DNA from: Eubacterium ramulus
GTDB lineage: Bacteria > Bacillota > Clostridia > Lachnospirales > Lachnospiraceae
Assembly (NCBI RefSeq): GCF_003122485.1
Contig: NZ_JRFU01000076.1
Span: 1 to 41,694 of the forward strand
Length of the DNA stretch: 41,694 bases
Direction: 5' to 3'
Below the pieces are notes generated by a model. That model was not told the origin of the DNA and ran no database searches. It was given only the letters and a program-made list of their open reading frames with translations. Of the stretch, positions 26,456 to 35,841 are shown one piece after another. Both the position numbers and the translations under genes were made by a program. Position 1 is the stretch's first letter; every line of letters begins with the position of its first letter.

Positions 26456-27799
26456 TTATTCTTTGTATTTTCGTATAATAATCATATAACTTATAAACAA
26501 TAAAACAGCTGCGCTGGTCCAGGCACAAATTTCCGCATAAAAAATTCCGTCTTCACCGATCAGTTTTGGTAACAATAATGCAACACTGACACGCATCACA
26601 AATTCTGCAATGCCACTGGCGAGGGGAATCAGGGTATTACCCAGACCCTGAATCGCCGAACGATATACATACAGCAGATACAGTACCCATAGAAAAATTG
26701 CCATAATAAACAAGTATTTATATGCAATGTCTAACACCTGTCGGATCTGTTCCGGTTCGCCGGATACAAACAGTGACAATATATTGCGTCCGAATAACAC
26801 CATCACACCTGAGATCACAACAGAAGTAAGCAATGCCATATAAGTTCCGCTATGCACGCCTTTCCGGATTCTCTGATATTTCTTTGCACCAAGATTCTGG
26901 CCTACATAGGTTGTAATTGCATATCCGTATGAAACGGCAGCCATCTCTAAAACTCCATATAATTTGTTTGATGCTGTAAATCCAGCCACAAACAGGAATC
27001 CAAATCCATTGACTACATACTGTACTGTAAGCCCCCCTACAGAGATGATCACATTCTGGATCGCAAGAGGAGTCGCCACTTTCAAAAGCCGCAGACTCAT
27101 TGCCGGCTGTCTGTAGAAGTCCTGTTTTTCCAGTCGGATATCCGGAATTTTCCGTAACACCATCAGACAGTACAGGGCTGAAAATCCCTGTGCGATGACT
27201 GTCGCCACTGCTGCTCCGGCTACACCCCAGCCAAAAACTGCCACAAATAACAGGTCCAGTCCCACATTGATCAACGCTGCTACGGTCATTGCTATCAGTG
27301 GAGATTTGCTGTTACCCAGTGCTCGAAGAATCGCTGCAAATATATTATAAGCTGCTATGATCGGAATTCCGGCAAAGATCAGCCGAAGATATAGCATTGT
27401 CAGGTCAATGACATTATCCGGTGTCTGTAAAAACAAAAGAACATGATAAACTGCCCCTTCACTTACCGCAAGTACAATCACAGAAAGCAGTGCTGTCATG
27501 ATATAGCTTTTCGCCACCGCGCATTTCAGATTTTCTTTTTCCCTTGCTCCATAAAACTGAGCTACCAGAATAGAAAAACCCTGTGTGATACCTGTCATGA
27601 TACCGAACACCAACCATACCAGCCAGTCTCCGGCGCCTACTGCCGCCAGTGCTTCAACCCCTACCACCTGTCCGACGATCATGGTATCTGCCATCGTATA
27701 AAACTGCTGAAAGATATTTCCAAGCATCAGTGGTATAGCAAAAGTAATGATCAGTTTTCCAGGTGATCCAGTGGTCATATTTTTTTCATTTGTTCCCAT
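26456..27799 (-). CDS. MATE-family multidrug/Na+ (or H+) antiporter
   Basis: Integral membrane exporter of 447 residues with 12 predicted segments arranged as two MatE repeats. The first begins GSPGKLIITFAIPLMLGNIFQQ (quoted as IPLMLGNIFQQ) and FYTMADTMIVGQVVG, and the second begins SLRLLKVATPLAIQNV. The DinF/NorM-type plan extrudes cationic drugs or metabolites using an ion gradient; the substrate is unknown. The ATG at 27799 follows AAAAAGGAGATTCTT, an excellent ribosome site. The gene is monocistronic. An upstream TATAAT and a short palindrome suggest local control, but no regulator gene is next to it. Confidence 0.9.
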   Translation of the reverse strand: MGTNEKNMTTGSPGKLIITFAIPLMLGNIFQQFYTMADTMIVGQVVGVEALAAVGAGDWLVWLVFGIMTGITQGFSILVAQFYGAREKENLKCAVAKSYIMTALLSVIVLAVSEGAVYHVLLFLQTPDNVIDLTMLYLRLIFAGIPIIAAYNIFAAILRALGNSKSPLIAMTVAALINVGLDLLFVAVFGWGVAGAAVATVIAQGFSALYCLMVLRKIPDIRLEKQDFYRQPAMSLRLLKVATPLAIQNVIISVGGLTVQYVVNGFGFLFVAGFTASNKLYGVLEMAAVSYGYAITTYVGQNLGAKKYQRIRKGVHSGTYMALLTSVVISGVMVLFGRNILSLFVSGEPEQIRQVLDIAYKYLFIMAIFLWVLYLLYVYRSAIQGLGNTLIPLASGIAEFVMRVSVALLLPKLIGEDGIFYAEICAWTSAAVLLFISYMIIIRKYKE

Positions 27800-27874
27800 A
27801 AGAATCTCCTTTTTCTTCTCATCCTTGTCCGATTATTTTACATAGGACTCTGCCAAAACACAATCCTCTATTGT

Positions 27875-27880
27875 ATTATA
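27875..27880 (-). promoter_or_regulatory. -10 box of the MATE gene promoter
   Basis: TATAAT on the minus strand, about 76 bp upstream of the MATE ATG. The -35 region at 17 bp spacing is poor (TAGCTA). Confidence 0.4.
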
Positions 27881-27913
27881 TGGCACATTGATATTTTTAG
27901 CTACCACTTTTGG

Positions 27914-27928
27914 GTGACATCTTGTCAC
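27914..27928. promoter_or_regulatory. Palindrome GTGACA-TCT-TGTCAC
   Basis: Perfect 6+3+6 inverted repeat. It lies 34 bp upstream of the MATE -10 box on one strand and directly abuts a TTGACT -35 candidate on the other. A protein-binding site serving divergent transcription is plausible but not shown. Confidence 0.4.
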
Positions 27929-28219
27929 TTTGACTTGTTAATTGGATTTTTTATAGGGATAATTGTGGATTTGTAAAGAATGCTAATCAGGAGTTGTTGA
28001 ATAAAGTAAAAAGAGTGAAAAAATAAAAAACTAAATTTATCGGAATGAGAAGTACTTGTTTATTATGATAAATTTGCTATGGCATAAGCGTTTTCAAGTT
28101 ACGCAAGAAATATTGCAGTACTGTTTTCAGTAAGCTATTATGTTGTAGATAAGGGAGCGGAGAAAACTTACCTTGGCAGCGATTGTTAGCTAACAAGGTA
28201 AGTTTTTTGGCTCCTTTTT
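27929..28219 (+). ncRNA. Candidate small RNA transcription unit
   Basis: TTGACT (27929-27934) and TATAGG (27952-27957) with a 17-bp spacer form a plus-strand promoter. A plus-oriented intrinsic terminator lies at 28154-28219. Between them no ORF of more than about ten codons with a ribosome site exists, and both flanking genes are on the minus strand. This leaves a possible RNA of about 250 nt. A decayed gene is the alternative. This unit accounts for most of the gap 27800-28235. Confidence 0.3.
28154..28219 (+). terminator. Intrinsic terminator with T-run on the plus strand
   Basis: The inner arms AAAACTTACCTT and AAGGTAAGTTTT pair over 12 bp, and the outer arms GGAGC and GCTCC pair again beyond an unpaired patch; TTTTTAAT follows. 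The orientation fits plus-strand transcription, yet no plus-strand gene lies upstream within the gap. Confidence 0.65.
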
Positions 28220-28235
28220 AATATAGTGTTACGCT

Positions 28236-28649
28236 TTACTTCATCGAAACCTGTCCTTTATACTTATTATAAAGCTCTTTGATCTGTTCCAGCTCAGACG
28301 CAGTCAGCGTATCTTTTGCAAACTGCTTCAATCCGGCAGTATCGCCGCTGGTGATGTAGGAAGAAGCTTCTTTCATTGTATCTGCGGACATATGATTCGT
28401 AATGATCTGATCTACGGTTGCACGGTCTGTATCGTTCATGGCATCAAGGATTTCCTGGGCATTGACGCCTGCAATGGCAGATGTATCGGATGTGATTTGT
28501 GACTCCAGAAGTTTTTCAGCTACAACACCGGCGGCTTTTGTTTTTATTTTTGGCAAGGCAACAAAATAGCTAACCAGTAAAATAATCACGATAGCAAACA
28601 GAAAAACAATAAATTTTTGAAAACGGTGCCGTTTATGTGGATATGCCAT
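28236..28649 (-). CDS. Small membrane-anchored protein of unknown function
   Basis: I do not recognise this family. The 137-residue protein begins MAYPHKRHRFQKF, has one hydrophobic segment at about residues 13-32 (FIVFLFAIVIILLVSYFVAL), then a hydrophilic, mostly helical outer part. That part is acidic and Asp/Ala/Thr-rich, without cysteine, and ends KGQVSMK. This is the layout of an N-in signal-anchor protein with an extracytoplasmic domain of about 100 residues. The frame is open upstream to 28736, but AAGAGGAGG lies just before the ATG at 28649 and fixes the start. It is divergent from the Cof-type phosphatase gene. Nothing nearby suggests a partner. Confidence 0.7.
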   Translation of the reverse strand: MAYPHKRHRFQKFIVFLFAIVIILLVSYFVALPKIKTKAAGVVAEKLLESQITSDTSAIAGVNAQEILDAMNDTDRATVDQIITNHMSADTMKEASSYITSGDTAGLKQFAKDTLTASELEQIKELYNKYKGQVSMK

Positions 28650-28771
28650 AATGTAACCTCCTCTTAATGTCGGTGAGAAAATGCAATGATTCTGAGAAGA
28701 ATGTAATAGACTACGTTGACCAGAATCATGTATCAAGTCTCATGTGTTGTCGATTTTACCTGTTTCTACTT

Positions 28772-28780
28772 ATTATAGCA
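28772..28780 (-). promoter_or_regulatory. Extended -10 promoter of the small anchored protein gene
   Basis: Minus-strand TGCTATAAT (TGn plus perfect TATAAT) lies about 123 bp upstream of the start. The intervening leader has no structure I can name. Confidence 0.5.
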
Positions 28781-28886
28781 TGTACGATGTGGCGAAACTG
28801 CGAATTCAAAGAATATTAAGAAAATCTTCAAAATAAAGGAACGATTTTTCATCTGGAAAAAGTGCTTTATGCCTTACCCTGAATAT

Positions 28887-28915
28887 TTGCATTTGTATGT
28901 AAAAACCGTTATAAT
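28887..28915 (+). promoter_or_regulatory. Promoter of the Cof-type phosphatase gene
   Basis: TTGCAT (28887-28892) and TATAAT (28910-28915) with a 17-bp spacer lie about 47 bp before the ATG at 28962. The rest of the divergent gap 28650-28961 holds only the opposing promoter. Confidence 0.7.
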
Positions 28916-28961
28916 CAGAAAACAGGAAAAATGAGGTAAGAAGAAAGGAACACATACATAT

Positions 28962-29741
28962 ATGGCAGCGATTTTTTTTGATATTGACGGGACTTTATGG
29001 GACAGGGACAATAACATTCCACAGAGCACAAAAGAAGCAATTCATCAGCTTCAGGAGAACGGACATCAGACCTTCCTCTGCAGTGGAAGGACACGCGTGT
29101 TTATCAACAGTGAAGAGTTGCTCGGTATGGGATTTGACGGCATTGTCTGCGGTTGTGGCACCTTTATAGAATATAAAGGAAAAGAAATGCTGTACAAAGA
29201 GATTGACCGGGAATTATTGAAAAAGGCAGTACAGATATTTTATGATTATGATATTGCCATGGTTATGGAAGGCCGCCATATGCTGTACATGGATGCAGAC
29301 AAGATCAGCAGAGATGCATACGGAAGATATCTGCTGGAGGTTATGAAAGACTGTATGCTGCCGATTCAAGGGCATGAGGAACAGTGGGAAGCAAGTAAGT
29401 TTTCTGTTTTAATCCATGATCGGGATTATCCGGCGGTGATCGAATTATTAAAGGATGATTATGATTTTATGGTTCACGGGGATGTGGCCATGGAAGTAGT
29501 ACCAAAAGGATACAGCAAAGCGAGCGGAATTGCTTTTGTATGCGAAAAACTGGGAATTGATGTAAAGGATACCTATGCATTCGGTGACAGTGCCAATGAT
29601 GTAGACATGCTGGAGTTTGCCGGTGTGGGAGTTGCGATGGGGGACGGAACGGATGTGGCCAAAGAGCATGCGGATTATGTAACCAGGGGGTTGCATGAAG
29701 ACGGTATTTATCATGCACTGAAGCATTTTGCATTGATTTAA
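28962..29741 (+). CDS. Cof-type HAD-IIB family phosphatase
   Basis: Cytosolic sugar-phosphate or cofactor phosphatase of 259 residues. Motif I is IFFDIDGTLWDRDN (nucleophile Asp8, acid/base Asp10), motif II is FLCSGRTR, the motif III lysine is in VPKGYSKASG, and motif IV is YAFGDSANDVDMLEFAG, followed by GVAMGDGTDVAKEHADYVT. The large C2B cap lies between about residues 85 and 180. This is the usual Cof/YbiV/YidA plan; members are promiscuous and the substrate cannot be read. It stands alone between its promoter and the groESL promoter region, with no clear terminator before the latter. Confidence 0.9.
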   Translation: MAAIFFDIDGTLWDRDNNIPQSTKEAIHQLQENGHQTFLCSGRTRVFINSEELLGMGFDGIVCGCGTFIEYKGKEMLYKEIDRELLKKAVQIFYDYDIAMVMEGRHMLYMDADKISRDAYGRYLLEVMKDCMLPIQGHEEQWEASKFSVLIHDRDYPAVIELLKDDYDFMVHGDVAMEVVPKGYSKASGIAFVCEKLGIDVKDTYAFGDSANDVDMLEFAGVGVAMGDGTDVAKEHADYVTRGLHEDGIYHALKHFALI

Positions 29742-29828
29742 AAAATGAAAAAGTGAGAAAAAGTAAGAAAAAAAGAGTATATATGAGAAAAGTGGAAAAA
29801 ATACACATATATATATGAAATTATTTAG

Positions 29829-29857
29829 TTGCGATTCAGGTGCAAAAAAACTATTAT
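29829..29857 (+). promoter_or_regulatory. groESL promoter
   Basis: TTGCGA (29829-29834) and TATTAT (29852-29857) with a 17-bp spacer, immediately upstream of the CIRCE element, which would then overlap the transcription start. Confidence 0.65.
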
Positions 29858-29868
29858 ATGACTATCGG

Positions 29869-29895
29869 TTAGCACTCAGAAGAAATGAGTGCTAA
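29869..29895. promoter_or_regulatory. CIRCE element (HrcA operator)
   Basis: TTAGCACTC (29869-29877), a 9-bp spacer and GAGTGCTAA (29887-29895) match the CIRCE consensus exactly. HrcA is the established repressor at this site, lifting repression when GroEL is titrated by unfolded protein. The element lies 53 bp before the groES start. Confidence 0.97.
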
Positions 29896-29947
29896 TAAAA
29901 CAAAAGAAAGCATAGAACTTATATATAGAATAAGGAGGAATCACATC

Positions 29948-30232
29948 ATGAAATTAGTACCATTAGGTGACAGAGTTGTATTAAAACAGGTAGAGGCAGA
30001 AGAGACCACAAAATCCGGTCTGATCCTTACAACAAGTGCACAGGAGAAACCACAGGAAGCAGAAGTAATCGCTGTAGGACCTGGCGGAATGGTAGATGGC
30101 AAAGAAGTAACCATGCAGGTAAAACCGGGTGATAAAGTTATTTATTCTAAATATGCAGGTAACGAAGTAAAATTAGAGGGTGAGGAGTACATCATCGTAA
30201 GACAGAATGACATCCTTGCTGTAGTAGAGTAA
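29948..30232 (+). CDS. groES: Co-chaperonin GroES (Hsp10)
   Basis: Heptameric lid of the GroEL folding chamber, cytosolic. It is 94 residues, normal size. Seen: MKLVPLGDRVVLKQVEAEE at the start, the mobile loop TTKSGLILTTSAQEKPQEA with its hydrophobic GLIL contact for GroEL, VIAVGPGG, and the C-terminal GEEYIIVRQNDILAVVE. The start is fixed by TAAGGAGGAATC upstream of 29948; a longer frame back to 29885 would begin inside CIRCE and is rejected. groEL starts 24 bp after the stop. HrcA regulation is expected. Confidence 0.97.
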   Translation: MKLVPLGDRVVLKQVEAEETTKSGLILTTSAQEKPQEAEVIAVGPGGMVDGKEVTMQVKPGDKVIYSKYAGNEVKLEGEEYIIVRQNDILAVVE

Positions 30233-30241
30233 TAAAATTGA

Positions 30242-31882
<1,641 letters not shown>

Positions 31883-31921
31883 TTCGGCAGAGTGCCTGTA
31901 ATTTATAATTTTGGTTATTGA

Positions 31922-31992
31922 AGCCCGGAGAACCAGAAAAGAATACCGCAGCCTGAGAAGGCAGCTTGTATTATTTTCTGGTTCTCCGGGCT
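31922..31992. repeat. Structured hairpin repeat, copy A
   Basis: The outer arms at 31922-31936 and 31978-31992 are perfectly complementary over 15 bp. They enclose a 41-nt core (31937-31977) that starts AAAAGAATACCGCAG and ends TTGTATTATTTT. The core folds further, with an inner stem GCCT/AGGC and loop GAGA. The core is shared with copies B and C; the outer arms are not. It lies between convergent groEL and pxpA. No T-run follows, so it is not an ordinary terminator. Confidence 0.75.
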
Positions 31993-32044
31993 ATTTAAAC
32001 TGAGAAAATATCTAAATGTAAATCTGTGTATTTACGATATAAGC

Positions 32045-32115
32045 AGGAGTGAAAGTCCGAAAAGAATACCGCAGACTAAGACGTCTGCTTGTATTATTTT
32101 CGGACTCTCCTTCCT
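32045..32115. repeat. Structured hairpin repeat, copy B
   Basis: The 41-nt core at 32060-32100 differs from copy A at five positions. The inner stem is GCAGAC/GTCTGC. The outer arms (32045-32059 and 32101-32115) pair at 12 of 15 positions plus one possible G.U, ending AGTCCG/CGGACT next to the core. It lies 52 bp after copy A, just before the pxpA stop codon. The 246-bp groEL-pxpA gap holds only these two copies. Confidence 0.7.
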
Positions 32116-32128
32116 CATAAAACAAACG

Positions 32129-32899
32129 TTATTTCACAATTTCGGCTAATGGACGGATTTTAATATCATTTTCGGTAAGTGCCTTACGGATTTTTTCTAC
32201 GAAAAGCAGTGCTTTTTCACCATCTCCGTGTACGCACACGGAATCTGTCTGAATCGGAATATCCTTTCCGGTCACAGCAGTAACAACGCCTTCTTTTACC
32301 ATACGAATGACGCGGGCAATTGCCTCATCCTCATCTTTGATCAGCGCGCCTTCCTTACGGCGGTTGACCAGTGTGCCATCTTCTTCATAGCCACGGTCTG
32401 CAAATACTTCGCTGGCCGCTTTTAATCCACAGTCTTTGGCAGCGCGGATCATTTCACTTCCGGATAATCCCATGACAATGATCTCAGGATCATAGTCGCG
32501 GATCGCCTCACAGATGGCCATAGACAGCTCATAATCCTTGGCTGCCATGTTGTATAAGGCTCCATGTGGTTTGACGTGCTGCAGGCGCATTCCGTTTGCC
32601 TGACACATGCCGCCAAGGGCACTGATCTGATACAGGGTGTAAGCTTTTGCTTCTGCCGGGGAGATTGCCATATTTCTGCGTCCAAATCCCATGAGATCCG
32701 GAAGTCCCGGATGTGCACCAATCTTGATGCCTGCCTCTTTGGTGCGGGCAATGGATTCCAGTATTACGACAGGATCGGATGCATGATAACCGCAGGCAAT
32801 GTTTGCAGAAGAAATAAGAGGAATGATTTTTTCATCCATTCCGATGGTATAGCGGCCGAAACTTTCGCCAAGGTCACTGTTTAAGTCTACCTGATACAT
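32129..32899 (-). CDS. pxpA: 5-oxoprolinase subunit A (LamB/YcsF family)
   Basis: Subunit of the ATP-dependent PxpABC enzyme that opens 5-oxoproline (pyroglutamate) to glutamate. It is 256 residues, the family norm, with a deacetylase-like barrel. Motifs are VDLNSDLGESFGRY at the N terminus, IPLISSANIACGYHASDP (metal/substrate region), GAHPGLPDLMGFGRR, HVKPHGALYNMAA and SVCVHGDGEKAL. It is the last gene of the minus-strand operon, 33 bp after accC and separated from pxpB and pxpC by the two biotin genes. The ribosome site is GAGAGG on the minus strand. Confidence 0.93.
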   Translation of the reverse strand: MYQVDLNSDLGESFGRYTIGMDEKIIPLISSANIACGYHASDPVVILESIARTKEAGIKIGAHPGLPDLMGFGRRNMAISPAEAKAYTLYQISALGGMCQANGMRLQHVKPHGALYNMAAKDYELSMAICEAIRDYDPEIIVMGLSGSEMIRAAKDCGLKAASEVFADRGYEEDGTLVNRRKEGALIKDEDEAIARVIRMVKEGVVTAVTGKDIPIQTDSVCVHGDGEKALLFVEKIRKALTENDIKIRPLAEIVK

Positions 32900-32932
32900 G
32901 GTAAAGACCTCTCTTTCTGATTTGAAAATTTA

Positions 32933-34279
32933 TTAGTCCAGACGTAAAATCCGTTCAATAAAGCCGGTATCGGCTTTTCCTTCGCAGAACTCTGGATTTT
33001 TCAAAATACGATACTGAAAATCAAGGTTGGTTTCCACACCCATGATTACCATTTCGTCCAGCGCGGAGCGCATTTTCTGCAATGCTGCATCACGATTCGG
33101 TGCATGAACAATGACTTTTGCAATCATGGAATCGTATTCGGATGGAATTCGGTAGCCAGTGTAAAGGGCAGTATCTACGCGGACGCCGTTTCCAGATGGC
33201 AGATGCAGATGTTTGACCACACCCGGACTTGGCATAAAGTTTTTCTCAGGGATTTCCGCATTGATACGACACTCAATGGCATGACCACGCGGAGTGACAT
33301 CCTTCTGGGTAAAACTTAACGGCTCACCCATAGCCACGCGAATCTGCTCAATAATGAGGTCTGTGCCGGTGACCATTTCTGTGACACCGTGCTCTACCTG
33401 AATACGGGTATTCATTTCCATGAAATAGTAAGTGCCTTTTGGATCTACGATAAATTCAACGGTTCCGGCGTTTGTATAATTTACAGCTTTTGCTGCAAGA
33501 ATCGCGTCATGATTCATAGAAGCACGCATTTTTTCCGTGATGGCAGGAGACGGGGACTCCTCAATCAGCTTTTGGTGATTTCGCTGTACGGAGCAGTCAC
33601 GCTCGCCAAGAGCAACCACATTTCCGAAGTTATCTGCCATGATCTGAATCTCTACGTGGCGTGGATTTTCAATGAATTTTTCAATATACATGGTGTCATC
33701 GCCAAAGGAATTGGCTGATTCACGCTGTGCCATATTGAAATTAAATTCGAATTCATCTTTGGATTTTGCCACACGCATACCTTTTCCACCGCCGCCGGAG
33801 GAAGCCTTGATCATAACCGGGTAACCGATCTCATCGGCAAATTTTTCACCAGTTTCTGCATCGTAGACAGGCTCTTTTGTGCCTGGAACGACAGGAACGT
33901 TGGCATCCATCATTGTTTTGCGGGCGTGGGATTTGTTTCCCATGCTGTTGATGACATCGGCAGTCGGTCCGATAAAGGTGATACCATACTCGTCACAGAG
34001 ACGGACAAAATCTGCATTTTCGGATAAAAATCCGAAGCCCGGATGAATGGCATCAGCGCCGACATTGCGGGCAGCTGTGATGATGCGCTCCATATTCAGG
34101 TAATTGTTGCGGGCAGGGCCTTCTCCGATGCAGACACGCTGATCTGCCAGCTGTACGTGAAGACTGTTTTTATCTTCTTTGGAGTAAACGGCGACGCTGC
34201 GGATGCCCATGTTGCGGCAGGCGCGGATAATGCGGACCGCGATTTCTCCACGATTTGCGATTAATATTTTGTGAAACAT
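32933..34279 (-). CDS. accC: Biotin carboxylase (AccC)
   Basis: ATP-grasp enzyme that carboxylates biotin on its carrier protein using bicarbonate and ATP. It is 448 residues. Seen: FHKILIANRGEIAVRIIRA at the N terminus, AIHPGFGFLSENADF, the ATP-grasp glycine loop MIKASSGGGGKGMRVA, the bicarbonate/biotin region ERDCSVQRNHQKLIEE, FMEMNTRIQVEHGVTE and GHAIECRINAE. All catalytic segments look intact. It starts 12 bp after accB, behind a TAAGGAGG site. It is usually part of acetyl-CoA carboxylase, but here it sits inside a 5-oxoprolinase operon with no accA or accD in the window. It may therefore work with PxpB/PxpC or supply an unlinked carboxylase. Confidence 0.93.
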   Translation of the reverse strand: MFHKILIANRGEIAVRIIRACRNMGIRSVAVYSKEDKNSLHVQLADQRVCIGEGPARNNYLNMERIITAARNVGADAIHPGFGFLSENADFVRLCDEYGITFIGPTADVINSMGNKSHARKTMMDANVPVVPGTKEPVYDAETGEKFADEIGYPVMIKASSGGGGKGMRVAKSKDEFEFNFNMAQRESANSFGDDTMYIEKFIENPRHVEIQIMADNFGNVVALGERDCSVQRNHQKLIEESPSPAITEKMRASMNHDAILAAKAVNYTNAGTVEFIVDPKGTYYFMEMNTRIQVEHGVTEMVTGTDLIIEQIRVAMGEPLSFTQKDVTPRGHAIECRINAEIPEKNFMPSPGVVKHLHLPSGNGVRVDTALYTGYRIPSEYDSMIAKVIVHAPNRDAALQKMRSALDEMVIMGVETNLDFQYRILKNPEFCEGKADTGFIERILRLD

Positions 34280-34291
34280 CAGCAGGCCTCC

Positions 34292-34726
34292 TTAGTCATC
34301 CAGTTTTTTTACCTTAAACAGTGGCTGGCCATATTCGATCTTCTGCTCATTGCTGGCCAGAACGGCTTCGATTTCACAGTCAAAATCACTTTCAATCTCA
34401 TTCATCAGTTTCATTGCTTCCAGAATGCATACGGTCTGTCCGGCTTTGACTCTGTCACCGACTTTTACGAAGGCTTTTGCTTCCGGAGACGGAGCGGAAT
34501 AGAAGGTGCCGACGATCGGGGAGGTGATGTAGGTTTCGTCCTCAGCTTCTTCTTCAATCGGGGCAGCAGGAGCAGTCTGTGCAACGGTGACTGCTGCTTC
34601 TCCCGGAACACCCATGGTTCCGCGGCGGCTCATTTTGATCTTTGTATCGCCTTCCTGAATGGAAAACTCCAGCATGGAGGAATTTTCGATAATCTGTACA
34701 AGTTTTTCAATCTGTTGTAAATCCAT
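34292..34726 (-). CDS. accB: Biotin carboxyl carrier protein (AccB)
   Basis: Carrier of covalently bound biotin, 144 residues. The N-terminal helix (MDLQQIEKLVQIIENSSM) is followed by an Ala/Pro/Glu-rich linker (about 43-64). The C-terminal biotinyl domain has ITSPIVGTFYSAPSPEAK and the biotinylation motif ILEAMKLMNEIES with Lys106. This is the standard acetyl-CoA carboxylase type. It lies directly upstream of accC and 104 bp downstream of pxpC, a gap holding a hairpin. Its place in the oxoprolinase operon suggests that the carboxylated biotin has a partner other than, or in addition to, acetyl-CoA carboxyltransferase. Confidence 0.93.
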   Translation of the reverse strand: MDLQQIEKLVQIIENSSMLEFSIQEGDTKIKMSRRGTMGVPGEAAVTVAQTAPAAPIEEEAEDETYITSPIVGTFYSAPSPEAKAFVKVGDRVKAGQTVCILEAMKLMNEIESDFDCEIEAVLASNEQKIEYGQPLFKVKKLDD

Positions 34727-34759
34727 GATAGTTTGTTACTCCTTTGATGTTCAATAAAA

Positions 34760-34815
34760 AGGATTCTATAGGAAGATCCTGTGAATGTATTTTCAATCTG
34801 TTGCTACAGAATCCT
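34760..34815. other. Hairpin in the pxpC-accB intergenic gap
   Basis: AGGATTCTATAG (34760-34771) pairs with CTACAGAATCCT (34804-34815) at 11 of 12 positions around a 32-nt loop. It divides the operon into NRAMP-pxpB-pxpC and accB-accC-pxpA and might be a processing or attenuation site. No clear T-run follows on the minus strand. Confidence 0.45.
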
Positions 34816-34830
34816 GTAATAGTTCAGTAG

Positions 34831-35838
34831 CTAGTCCTGAAACAGTTTTGATAAACGTTTTGCCACAAGTCTGCAGTCCAGAACTTCTTTACACGGCTGA
34901 TAAATTTGTTTGCGGAATTCCTGCAGTTCATGAAGTTCATCCTGCATGAGCTGCTGGGCTTCTTCTACGGTAACTGCCTGAAAACGTACCTTGTGGTCTG
35001 TTTTTCGCTGAACCAGTTTCGGAATGTCCACGGAAATGACAGTGGCAATTTTTGCATATCCGCCGGTGGTTTGACGGTCGGAAAGCAGAATGATCGGTTT
35101 TCCGTGGCTTGGCACCTGAACAGATCCGAAGGCAATTCCGTCTGAAATGATATCGGAAGTGGTCTTGTATGCGATGAACGGTCCTTCCAGACGGCATCCC
35201 ATACGGTCAAATTCACTGGTTACGGTATATTCGGATTCCAGAAATGTCTTTCTGCCTGCTGCGGTAAATGCTTTATCCTGTGGTCCCATAATGACACGCA
35301 AGGTCACTTCATCCTGATCAAATTCATCCAGATCCAGAGTACGGGATAAGTAATATGGTAAATATCTGCGTTTGATACGGAAACCAACATAATCCCCATC
35401 CATCAGACGGCGTCCTTTGTATCCGCCAATGGAGCATTTGATGTTGGTAGAACGGCTTCCCATAACCACCGGAATGTCCAGATAACTGGAAAAAGCGATG
35501 TAGCCACGGCTGCCGGTTCTGGCGCCGCGGAAGGATAAGATATCACCACGGTGCATATAGACTGCGGTATAGTTTTTGATGGGTTTGCCGTTTACCTGTG
35601 GCTGGAAATCGCCGCCGGTGATGGCAATAATGGTTTCGGAAGTAAATTCCAGTGTCGGTCCCATCAGGGTAAATTCAAGGACTGCTTCGTTTTCCGGATT
35701 GTCTAAAAGCAGGTTTGCAATTTTAAAGGAGCGCACATCCATGACACCGGACACACCGAAGCCCTGGCTCTGATAGCCGGTTCTTCCAAGATCCTGTACA
35801 GTTGTGAGCATGCCGCCTTTTAATACACGAACGCCCAT
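34831..35838 (-). CDS. pxpC: 5-oxoprolinase subunit C (KipA / biotin-dependent carboxyltransferase family)
   Basis: Subunit of the PxpABC 5-oxoprolinase, 335 residues, of the AHS2 family that is also found as a domain of urea amidolyase. Seen: VRVLKGGMLTTVQDLGRTGYQ at the N terminus, GVMDVRSFKIANLLLDN, IAITGGDFQPQVNG, RGYIAFSSYLDIPVVMGSRST, SEFDRMGCRLEGP, SDGIAFGSVQVPSHGKPIILLSDRQTTGGYAKIATVI (quoted in parts). It follows pxpB by 3 bp with an AAAAGGAGG site that overlaps the pxpB stop region, so translation is coupled. The family's carboxyltransferase name is interesting given the adjacent biotin genes, although PxpABC itself does not need biotin. Confidence 0.9.
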   Translation of the reverse strand: MGVRVLKGGMLTTVQDLGRTGYQSQGFGVSGVMDVRSFKIANLLLDNPENEAVLEFTLMGPTLEFTSETIIAITGGDFQPQVNGKPIKNYTAVYMHRGDILSFRGARTGSRGYIAFSSYLDIPVVMGSRSTNIKCSIGGYKGRRLMDGDYVGFRIKRRYLPYYLSRTLDLDEFDQDEVTLRVIMGPQDKAFTAAGRKTFLESEYTVTSEFDRMGCRLEGPFIAYKTTSDIISDGIAFGSVQVPSHGKPIILLSDRQTTGGYAKIATVISVDIPKLVQRKTDHKVRFQAVTVEEAQQLMQDELHELQEFRKQIYQPCKEVLDCRLVAKRLSKLFQD

Positions 35839-35841
35839 GGG

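Noticed and set aside
19705-28194. Shared AGCGATT in the loops of the long hairpins at 19681-19746 and 28154-28219
   Set aside because: Only seven bases match and the stems are unrelated, so chance is a sufficient explanation.
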